DNA of 8,402 nt, taken from Alphaproteobacteria bacterium (lineage in GTDB: Bacteria; Pseudomonadota; Alphaproteobacteria; Puniceispirillales; Marisalimonadaceae). A program made the translations under genes and the position numbers. The stretch covers positions 1-8,402 of the forward strand of contig JADHRC010000064.1 in NCBI GenBank assembly GCA_016777645.1, given 5' to 3'. Positions 1 through 6,416 of this stretch are shown here, piece after piece; position 1 is the stretch's first letter, and each line of letters begins with the position of its first letter. Below the pieces are notes generated by a model, which ran no database searches, had not been told where the DNA came from, and was given only the letters and a program-made list of their open reading frames with translations.

Positions 1-299
1 TGATAGCCCATGAATATTCTGATCTAGTAATAATAACAGACGATAACCCTAGAACAGAAAACCCTGCTTCTATTAGGAGCGATATATTAATTGGATGCCC
101 TACTGCAACAGAAATACCAGATAGGAACAAAGCCATCAATTTTGCTGTTTCAATGTTAAAAGATAATGATTTTTTGCTTATAGCCGGCAAAGGACATGAA
201 ACGTTACAAACTATTGGAACTGAAACTCTCCCTTTTGATGATTACGCCGTAGCAAAAGAAGCTTTAAAAGACATGAACTTAGCAGAGGTATTAGTTTGA
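1..299 (+). CDS. murE: MurE, UDP-MurNAc-L-Ala-D-Glu:meso-diaminopimelate ligase (3' end only)
   Basis: Cytoplasmic ATP-dependent ligase that adds the third stem-peptide residue to UDP-MurNAc-L-Ala-D-Glu. Only the last 98 codons and the TGA stop (297-299) are present; the reading frame is open from base 3 and the N-terminal and ATP-binding domains lie upstream of the window. The visible part is the C-terminal Mur ligase domain. It carries TDDNPRTENPASIR (fragment residues 12-25), whose DNPR is the known meso-diaminopimelate recognition signature in Gram-negative MurE, and AGKGHET (61-67), where the G and E contact the diaminopimelate. Lysine-adding MurE enzymes have a different motif at the DNPR position. 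The stop codon overlaps the TTG start of murF by 4 bp, so the two genes are probably translationally coupled. Family members are usually about 480-500 residues, so roughly one fifth is seen. No sign of decay in the visible part. Confidence 0.96.
   Translation, partial: IAHEYSDLVIITDDNPRTENPASIRSDILIGCPTATEIPDRNKAINFAVSMLKDNDFLLIAGKGHETLQTIGTETLPFDDYAVAKEALKDMNLAEVLV
285..289 (+). promoter_or_regulatory. Shine-Dalgarno site of murF
   Basis: GAGGT inside the last codons of murE matches five bases of the SD consensus (AAGGAGGT) and ends 6 nt before TTG at 296. It is the main reason to accept TTG as the murF start; the next in-frame ATG (374) would remove the start of the N-terminal domain. Confidence 0.7.
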
Positions 300-1708
300 A
301 AGCATTGTGGAAAAAAGAAGAGTTGTTAACAGCCACTAAGGGCTTAGACCCTTCATCTGATTTTCTTAAGAAAATGGAAGGTGCTTTTGGAGTTTGCATA
401 GATGACAGAACTATAAAAAAAGGTGACTTATTCATTGCTATTAAAGGTGAAAATTTTGATGGACATGATTTTATTGAATCGGCGGTATCAAAAGGTGCAT
501 CCGGTGTGATTGTTTCAGATAAGCAGCATGCTTTAGAATATAAGGGGCTATTGGTCAAAGATACAAAAATTGCTTTAAAAAATATTGCTTATTTTTCTAG
601 AAATAGATTTTTTGGAAAAGTTATAGCAATTACTGGAAGTAGCGGAAAAACTAGCACTAAACATATTTTATCAACTTCACTTCAAAAGTTTGGCAAAACT
701 CATTTTACTCAAGGTAACAATAACAACATAATTGGTCTTTCACTTACATTATCAAGGCTTCCCAAAGATTATAAATTTTGTGTTCTAGAACTTGGAATGA
801 ACCATACAGGTGAGATCAAAGAATTAACAAAGATTTCGAAACCAGATCTTGCATTAATAACCAATGTGTCTAATTCTCATATTGAAAATTTTAAAAATGA
901 AAAAGAAATAGCAAAAGCTAAAAGTGAGATTTTTATTGGATTAAGTAAATCCGGAGTTGCTATAATAAATGCTGACAATTTATGGAGTGATTACCTTAAA
1001 CAAAAAGCAAAGAAATATACAAATAATATCTATTTATATGGATCCAAAACAAAATCTAATATCAAAGTTAAAAACATAATAGATGAAAAAGAAGGTTCTA
1101 CAGTTTTCTTAGAAAAAATGGAACCATTGCATCTTAAATATTTGAGTTCAGTTCAAGCCACAAATGTAATTGCAACGATAGCTATACTTAAACAGCTAAA
1201 TCTGTCAGTTAAAAAAGTTACAAATATTTTTAGTGAGATCAAACCTCTATCGGGTAGAGGAGAAAAAATAAAAATAAATTTTGACGATAATCAAGAGAGT
1301 TTAATAATAGATGATAGTTATAACGCAAACCCTGCATCCATGAGGGCATCATTAAATAATTTATACAAAATTAAATCAAAATTACATGATTATGAAACTA
1401 TTCTTATAATTGGAGACATGCTTGAATTAGGAAAAAATGGGATCACCTCCCATTTAGACTTAATACCTATAATTAAAAAAATTAACCCTGATCTATTAAT
1501 AACTGTAGGAGAATTAACTGAATTAATTTGTAATGAATTAAAAATAAAGTCCTGCTCTTACCACCACATAGACCCACTTCTTCTAGACATTAAAAATATA
1601 ATTAAACCTAAGCAATTAATTTTTATAAAAGGTTCTAATGGGACAAATTTATGGAAATTAGTTAAATTTTTAAGAACTTTAAATCAGGAGGGCACCTATG
1701 CTGCCTGA
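296..1708 (+). CDS. murF: MurF, UDP-MurNAc-tripeptide:D-Ala-D-Ala ligase
   Basis: Cytoplasmic ATP-dependent ligase that adds D-Ala-D-Ala to UDP-MurNAc-tripeptide, completing the pentapeptide. It has 470 residues, normal for the family. Domain order: N-terminal UDP-substrate domain (about 1-105, with DDRTIKKGDLFIAIKG at 36-51), central ATP-binding domain with P-loop GSSGKTS (114-120), the NNNNIIGLSLTL segment (141-152), LELGMNHTGEI (164-174) and ITNVSNSHIENF (188-199), then C-terminal domain with DDSYNANP (339-346), GDMLELG (373-379) and KGSNGTNLW (445-453). DDSYNANP and GDMxELG separate MurF from MurC, MurD and MurE. The start is TTG: no in-frame ATG lies upstream, an SD sits at 285-289, and residues from LWKKEELLTATKG onward look like a genuine MurF N-terminus. 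It overlaps murE by 4 bp (TTGA) and mraY by 11 bp. No missing key residue seen. Confidence 0.97.
   Translation: MKALWKKEELLTATKGLDPSSDFLKKMEGAFGVCIDDRTIKKGDLFIAIKGENFDGHDFIESAVSKGASGVIVSDKQHALEYKGLLVKDTKIALKNIAYFSRNRFFGKVIAITGSSGKTSTKHILSTSLQKFGKTHFTQGNNNNIIGLSLTLSRLPKDYKFCVLELGMNHTGEIKELTKISKPDLALITNVSNSHIENFKNEKEIAKAKSEIFIGLSKSGVAIINADNLWSDYLKQKAKKYTNNIYLYGSKTKSNIKVKNIIDEKEGSTVFLEKMEPLHLKYLSSVQATNVIATIAILKQLNLSVKKVTNIFSEIKPLSGRGEKIKINFDDNQESLIIDDSYNANPASMRASLNNLYKIKSKLHDYETILIIGDMLELGKNGITSHLDLIPIIKKINPDLLITVGELTELICNELKIKSCSYHHIDPLLLDIKNIIKPKQLIFIKGSNGTNLWKLVKFLRTLNQEGTYAA
1686..1691 (+). promoter_or_regulatory. Strong Shine-Dalgarno site of mraY
   Basis: A perfect AGGAGG, 6 nt before the mraY ATG at 1698 and inside the end of murF. 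It is the best SD match at any junction in this window, suggesting mraY can recruit ribosomes independently instead of relying only on coupling from murF. Confidence 0.85.
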
Positions 1709-2786
1709 TTTATTACTAAATTATACAGATTATTTTCAACCCCTAAACTTATTTAATTATATAACTTTTAGAAGTATAGGAGCCCTATTAACAGCCTTGA
1801 TCATTAGTCTGCTTTTTGGTCAAAAAGTTATATTACTTTTAAAAAAAATTCAAAAAAAAGGACAGCCAATACGTTTAGATGGCCCTCAAAGTCATATTAT
1901 TTTAAAAAAAGGCACCCCCACAATGGGTGGTTTACTGATATTATTAGCTTTTACAATATCTACAATTTTATGGGCAAAATTAGATAATATATATGTTTGG
2001 ATAATTTTGGGCGTTGCTCTTTCTTTTGGTCTTATTGGTCTTTTGGATGACTGGCTAAAAGTTTCTAGAATGACAAGTAACGGCCTAAAGAGTTATCAAA
2101 AGTTAATTCCACAAATGTTGATAGCTTTTTTGGCTGCTTGGCTTATTGGACAAAATACTCCAGTAAACTATCAAAATTCCATATCTATTCCATTTCTAAA
2201 AGAAAGTTTATTTTTTGTAGGAGTATTTTATGTCCCATTTACTATATTGGTTATTGTAGGTTCATCAAATGCTGTAAATTTAACAGATGGATTAGATGGA
2301 CTTGCAATTGTTCCTGTCATGATTGCTGCGGCATCCTTAGCTGTAATTGTTTACCTGGTGGGTCATATAAATTTTTCTACTTATCTTCAGATTAACTATG
2401 TGCCTGGTGTTGGAGAAATTGCTGTATTCTTAGGAGCAATAATTGGTTCGGGTTTAGGATTTTTGTGGTTTAACGCTCCACCAGCAATGGTTTTTATGGG
2501 AGACACAGGATCTCTCTCACTCGGAGGAGTTATTGGTGTGAGCGCATCAGCATCAAGGCACGAGTTGGTATTAATAATAATAGGAGGACTTTTTGTTTTA
2601 GAGACCATATCAGTAATTGTACAAGTTTTATCATTCAAACTGACGGGCAAACGTATATTTAGAATGGCTCCATTACATCATCATTTTGAACAAAAAGGTT
2701 GGGCAGAATCAACTATAGTAATCAGGTTTTGGATTATAGCTGTGATACTAGCTTTAATAGGCATTTCAACCCTTAAACTTAGGTAG
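1698..2786 (+). CDS. mraY: MraY, phospho-MurNAc-pentapeptide transferase
   Basis: Polytopic inner-membrane enzyme that transfers phospho-MurNAc-pentapeptide from UDP to undecaprenyl phosphate, making lipid I. At 362 residues it matches the usual length of about 360. Visible signatures: KGTPTMGG (71-78), the catalytic aspartate pair D117-D118 in GLLDDWLK, NAVNLTDGLDGLA (191-203), FMGDTGSLSLGG (266-277) with the third essential aspartate D269, and APLHHHFE (324-331), the loop histidines. About ten hydrophobic segments fit the known ten-helix fold, and the C-terminus (RFWIIAVILALIG...LKLR) is typical. The ATG at 1698 is set by a perfect SD and overlaps the end of murF by 11 bp. The gene ends in TAG immediately followed by in-frame TAA. 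Membrane partner of murG, which uses its product. Confidence 0.98.
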   Translation: MLPDLLLNYTDYFQPLNLFNYITFRSIGALLTALIISLLFGQKVILLLKKIQKKGQPIRLDGPQSHIILKKGTPTMGGLLILLAFTISTILWAKLDNIYVWIILGVALSFGLIGLLDDWLKVSRMTSNGLKSYQKLIPQMLIAFLAAWLIGQNTPVNYQNSISIPFLKESLFFVGVFYVPFTILVIVGSSNAVNLTDGLDGLAIVPVMIAAASLAVIVYLVGHINFSTYLQINYVPGVGEIAVFLGAIIGSGLGFLWFNAPPAMVFMGDTGSLSLGGVIGVSASASRHELVLIIIGGLFVLETISVIVQVLSFKLTGKRIFRMAPLHHHFEQKGWAESTIVIRFWIIAVILALIGISTLKLR

Positions 2787-2792
2787 TAAACA

Positions 2793-4121
2793 TTGAATAA
2801 TATTTTACAATATAAAGATAAAAATATTGGTATTTTAGGTGCTGGGAAATCAGGATTAGCTGCGGCACAAGTGTTAACCAATTCTAAGGCAAATATTTTT
2901 ATTTTCGATGATAATTACCCGAGGCCGACATGTATTCATAAGTCTAACTGGCTAAACTATAAATTATGGCCTTGGAAACAGTTAACTTCATTAGTTGTAA
3001 GTCCAAGTATACCAACAAAAAACTCGAAAAAACATGATGCAATTAAACTTGCTGTTCTAAATAATGTTAAAATTATTAATGAAATTGACTTGTTTTTTGA
3101 AACTGAACCAAAGGCAAAAATTGTAGGTGTAACAGGCACTAATGGCAAATCAACAACAGTGGCTCTTCTCTATCATATATTGAATTTTAATAAAATTAAG
3201 TGTGTAATTGGAGGTAATTATGGTTACCCAGCCTGTTTAATTAATGACCCTGGTAGAGAAGGTGTAATTATTCTAGAACTTTCTAGCTATCAACTCGATG
3301 GAACCGAAAAATTATGGTTAGACCTAGCTTCAATAATAAACATCACACCTGATCATTTTGATTTTCATGAAACATTTGAAAAATATGTTGCTAGTAAATT
3401 AAAGATTATCTCTTGTTTGAATAAAAATGGAACATTGGTAATTAATAAAAAGGATGTTTTTTTAAAACAAAAAATAAATCATCAAAGAAATAGCTTATAT
3501 AAATTATTAAAAGTTAGTGAAAAGGTTGGTAAAAACTTCGTTAATGATAATGATCACTTAAGAGGCACTCATAATTCAATAAACGCATCAATTGCAATAT
3601 CTCTAGCAATAAAACTTAATATTAGTAAAGACCAAATAAAGTCAGCAATCAAAAGCTTCAAAGCGTTACCGCATAGAATGGAGCCTGTATTTATAAATAA
3701 TAAATTAAAGATAATTAATGACAGTAAATCCACTAATGGGGAGTCAACCGCAGCAGCTTTGTCCTCTTTTGATAATATTTTCTGGATAGTTGGGGGAATA
3801 CCAAAATCTGACGGTATTGGAAATGCTAAAAATTTTTTAAGCAAAGTAGTTGAAGTTTTTATCATAGGTAAATCAGCCAATTATTTTGAAAAAGAGATTT
3901 TACAAATTAATCCTGATTTACCAATAAATATAAATGTCACCTTAGAAAAAGCGACACAACATGCAATTAAAAAAAGTACTGAAAGTAAATTAAATAATTG
4001 TGTTGTTTTGTTTTCTCCTTCAGCAGCGAGCTTTGACCAGTTTAAAAATTTTGAACAAAGAGGAAATCAATTTAAAGAAATTGTTAAAACTTTACTTAAT
4101 ATGGGTTTAGTCACAAAATGA
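2793..4121 (+). CDS. murD: MurD, UDP-MurNAc-L-Ala:D-Glu ligase
   Basis: Cytoplasmic ATP-dependent ligase adding D-glutamate to UDP-MurNAc-L-Ala. It has 442 residues (E. coli enzyme 438). Domain order: Rossmann-like UDP-binding domain with GILGAGKSGLA (13-23), ATP-binding domain with P-loop GTNGKST (115-121), LELSSYQLD (161-169), ITPDHFDFH (184-192) and K202, which lines up with the carbamylated lysine of Mur ligases, then the C-terminal domain with LPHRMEP (292-298), NDSKSTN (309-315), GGIPKSDG (334-341) and SPSAASFDQFKNFEQRG (408-424). The last motif is diagnostic for MurD. The start is TTG at 2793: it is 6 bp after the mraY stop, and no later start keeps the glycine loop at residue 13 intact. 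Only a weak AGG (2781-2783) lies upstream. The 3' end overlaps ftsW by 4 bp as ATGA. Confidence 0.97.
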   Translation: MNNILQYKDKNIGILGAGKSGLAAAQVLTNSKANIFIFDDNYPRPTCIHKSNWLNYKLWPWKQLTSLVVSPSIPTKNSKKHDAIKLAVLNNVKIINEIDLFFETEPKAKIVGVTGTNGKSTTVALLYHILNFNKIKCVIGGNYGYPACLINDPGREGVIILELSSYQLDGTEKLWLDLASIINITPDHFDFHETFEKYVASKLKIISCLNKNGTLVINKKDVFLKQKINHQRNSLYKLLKVSEKVGKNFVNDNDHLRGTHNSINASIAISLAIKLNISKDQIKSAIKSFKALPHRMEPVFINNKLKIINDSKSTNGESTAAALSSFDNIFWIVGGIPKSDGIGNAKNFLSKVVEVFIIGKSANYFEKEILQINPDLPININVTLEKATQHAIKKSTESKLNNCVVLFSPSAASFDQFKNFEQRGNQFKEIVKTLLNMGLVTK

Positions 4122-5248
4122 TGATCACTCGTTCAGATAGATCAAATATTGCGTTATGGTGGTGGACAACTGACAGATATCTATTAACTAGCTTTTTAGT
4201 TTTAATTATAATTGGTATTTTTTTAGTTATGGCCTCCAGCCAACACATAACACAAAGTCTAAATTTATCTTCACACCATTTTACCCTTCGACATATTTTA
4301 TTTGGAGCACTTAGCATCCCAATCATAATTTCTTTTTCAATTTTAAATGAAAGACAAATAAAAATAATAAGCATCTTGGGACTGATTACTTCTATCGTGC
4401 TATTATGTTTTATTTTATTTGATGGAGAAAGGATAAAAGGAGCACAAAGATGGCTTTATATTGGCCAAATCAGTTTCCAGCCAAGCGAAGTATGTAAGCC
4501 ATTTTTTATAATTTTTAATGCTTGGATTCTATCTCTATGGTCAGAAAAAACAAAATTTCCTGGCTGGATATGGTCTATCTGCTCAATTGTATTAATATCA
4601 TCACTCTTGTTATTACAACCAGATTTGGGGATGACAATTTTATTCATATTTACTTGGGCATTTCAGTTATTTATTACTGGCATACCTCTTTTAATTATAA
4701 TTTTTCTCATAATAGCATTTCCTGTTTTTATGATCATATCATATCTCAATTTTGATCATGTAAAGATTAGAATAGATAGTTTTATTGAAGGAAAAACATA
4801 TCAGGTTTCAAAATCTTTACAGTCATTTGAGTCTGGAGGTCTTCTGGGGAAAGGTCCTGGGGAAGGTTTTTATAAAAAATCTTTGCCAGATGCACATTCA
4901 GATTTTGTATTCGCAGTAGCAGCAGAGGAATATGGGGTTTTAATCTGCGCTATCATTATTATGATATACGGGTTAATTATTCTTAGATCATTTTTATATT
5001 CTATTAAGAACGAAAATATATTTTTAATACTTGCAGTTAGTGGACTTGCCTTTCAATTTGGTTTTCAGTCAATAATTCATATGGCAAGCAATACCGATCT
5101 TATCCCAACAAAAGGCATGACACTTCCTTTTTTATCTTACGGGGGCTCTTCTATTATGTCTTCAGCAATTACAGCGGGAATGCTTTTGGCTTTAACAAGA
5201 AAAAATAATTCATTAGAACCTCTTAAAAGACAACACTATGAAAAATAA
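4118..5248 (+). CDS. ftsW: FtsW, septal SEDS peptidoglycan glycosyltransferase
   Basis: Inner-membrane SEDS-family polymerase that acts with the class B penicillin-binding protein FtsI to polymerise lipid II at the division septum. It has 376 residues and about ten hydrophobic segments. Signatures: GAQRWL (108-113), FQPSE (120-124), LQPDLGM (166-172), GKGPGEG (244-250), LPDAHSDFVFAVAAEEYG (256-273) with D262 at the position of the catalytic aspartate known in SEDS proteins, and the TKGMTLPFLSYGGSS signature (331-345). FtsW is preferred over RodA because of the dcw context between murD and murG and the N-terminal RSDRS...WWWTTDR, typical of alphaproteobacterial FtsW. The start is ATG at 4118, overlapping the murD stop as ATGA. 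A second ATG follows directly at 4121, so the N-terminus is uncertain by one residue. No clear SD precedes it. The 3' end overlaps murG by 11 bp. Confidence 0.97.
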   Translation: MMITRSDRSNIALWWWTTDRYLLTSFLVLIIIGIFLVMASSQHITQSLNLSSHHFTLRHILFGALSIPIIISFSILNERQIKIISILGLITSIVLLCFILFDGERIKGAQRWLYIGQISFQPSEVCKPFFIIFNAWILSLWSEKTKFPGWIWSICSIVLISSLLLLQPDLGMTILFIFTWAFQLFITGIPLLIIIFLIIAFPVFMIISYLNFDHVKIRIDSFIEGKTYQVSKSLQSFESGGLLGKGPGEGFYKKSLPDAHSDFVFAVAAEEYGVLICAIIIMIYGLIILRSFLYSIKNENIFLILAVSGLAFQFGFQSIIHMASNTDLIPTKGMTLPFLSYGGSSIMSSAITAGMLLALTRKNNSLEPLKRQHYEK

Positions 5249-6416
5249 AAAAATGAATAATTTGAATAATAAACATACAATATTAATAGCATCTGGTGGT
5301 ACTGGAGGGCACGTTTACCCCGCATTATCTATAATCGACAAAAAAACATTTAATAAATATATTATTATTACTGACACAAGAGGAGAAGGTTATTTTAATA
5401 ATTTTCTTAAAAATGAATATATAGATACTCATATATTTATTCATAGAGTATCTAGTCCAAGTAGTAAGTCTATTGTTAATAAAAGTTTATCCCTGTTTCG
5501 ACTTTTTGTATCATTGATCAAATCAATTCTAATAATTATTACTCATAAACCTGATATAGTAATAGGCTTTGGGGGTTATCCATCTGTTGCACCTATTCTC
5601 GCGGCTAAGTTGTTTAACATATCAACTATAATACATGAACAAAATGCTGTTGTTGGAAGAGCTAATCAATTTCTAAGTAAATTCTCTAATATTTTAGCTC
5701 TATCCTTTATAAATACTAAAAAAATAACTAACGTTAAAAAATATATATTCACAGGAAATCCTGTGAGAAACGAATTTTATGAAATAGCCAAAATAAATGA
5801 CGTACCTCCAAATGATAATAAAAAACTCAATATTCTAATATATGGAGGAAGCTTGGGAGCAAGTTTTTTTTCTAAGCATTTGACACTAATTTTTTGCTCA
5901 TTACCTAACAAACTAAAAAAAAGAATTAAGATAATTCAACAAGTAAGAAAAGAAGACATTGAAAAAGTTCAGAATGATTATTTACAAAATAAAATAGAGT
6001 GTGAAGTCAGTGTTTTTTTTAATAATATTTTTGAAAAATTTAAGCAAGCTAATCTAATAATAACCCGAGCTGGTGGGTCAACAATTGCAGAGATAATTGC
6101 TTCACAAAAACCTGCCATTCTTGTTCCATTTCCAAACTCATTAGATAACCATCAAATAGAAAATGCATCATTCATAAAAAAGAATGATGGTGGATGGGTA
6201 TTTGATGAACAAAAAGATAAAATTAATAAACTCAAAAAATTAATAATTAACCTTATAGTGACCCCAGACAAACTCTTAGAAGTAAGTCAACAATTAAATA
6301 AACTTTCAAGTAAGCTAGATAGTCTAACCTCCCTAAAAACTTCTTCTGAATTCTTAAATGAACTCTTACTTAATCAAGTATTGTTAAAAAAAGAGGGGGC
6401 TAACAAAGTATGCTGA
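5238..6416 (+). CDS. murG: MurG, UDP-GlcNAc:lipid I N-acetylglucosaminyltransferase
   Basis: Membrane-associated GT-B glycosyltransferase at the cytoplasmic face that adds GlcNAc to lipid I to give lipid II. Signatures: SGGTGGHVYPAL (19-30), GFGGYPSVAP (110-119), HEQNAVVGRAN (133-143), GNPVRNEF (173-180), YGGSLGA (202-208), RAGGSTIAE (277-285) with the UDP-ribose-binding glutamate, and PFPNSLDNHQ (297-306). At 392 residues it is longer than the E. coli protein (355), partly from a lysine/asparagine-rich N-terminus and a C-terminal tail after about residue 365. The start is uncertain: ATG at 5238 overlaps ftsW by 11 bp, while ATG at 5253 (residue 6) lies 4 nt after the ftsW stop. Neither has a good SD. 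Three 8-base A or T runs occur in the gene. It overlaps murC by 7 bp. Confidence 0.96.
   Translation: MKNKKMNNLNNKHTILIASGGTGGHVYPALSIIDKKTFNKYIIITDTRGEGYFNNFLKNEYIDTHIFIHRVSSPSSKSIVNKSLSLFRLFVSLIKSILIIITHKPDIVIGFGGYPSVAPILAAKLFNISTIIHEQNAVVGRANQFLSKFSNILALSFINTKKITNVKKYIFTGNPVRNEFYEIAKINDVPPNDNKKLNILIYGGSLGASFFSKHLTLIFCSLPNKLKKRIKIIQQVRKEDIEKVQNDYLQNKIECEVSVFFNNIFEKFKQANLIITRAGGSTIAEIIASQKPAILVPFPNSLDNHQIENASFIKKNDGGWVFDEQKDKINKLKKLIINLIVTPDKLLEVSQQLNKLSSKLDSLTSLKTSSEFLNELLLNQVLLKKEGANKVC
6393..6399 (+). promoter_or_regulatory. Shine-Dalgarno site of murC
   Basis: GAGGGGG within the last murG codons, ending 10 nt before the murC ATG at 6410. The match is GAGG plus extra G; the spacing is slightly long but usable. 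It is the only G-rich tract nearby and supports ATG 6410. Confidence 0.65.

Noticed and set aside
211..558. 115-residue minus-strand open frame opposite murE/murF
   Set aside because: Antisense to conserved Mur ligase coding sequence with no recognisable domain or SD; judged a shadow.
2138..2395. 85-residue plus-strand open frame inside mraY
   Set aside because: Out of frame with a perfect MraY; its Cys-rich translation is what frame-shifted membrane-protein codons give, and there is no SD.
2686..2730. Possible sigma-70 promoter before murD (TTGAAC ... TATAGT)
   Set aside because: The spacing between the two boxes is about 22 nt, not 16-18, it lies inside mraY, and such matches are frequent by chance at this AT content.
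3569..3880. 103-residue minus-strand open frame opposite murD
   Set aside because: Fully antisense to the conserved C-terminal part of murD, and no motif is recognised.
6013..6020. T8 run as a possible intrinsic terminator
   Set aside because: No GC-rich hairpin precedes it and it sits inside intact murG coding sequence; the same applies to the T8 run at 5864-5871.
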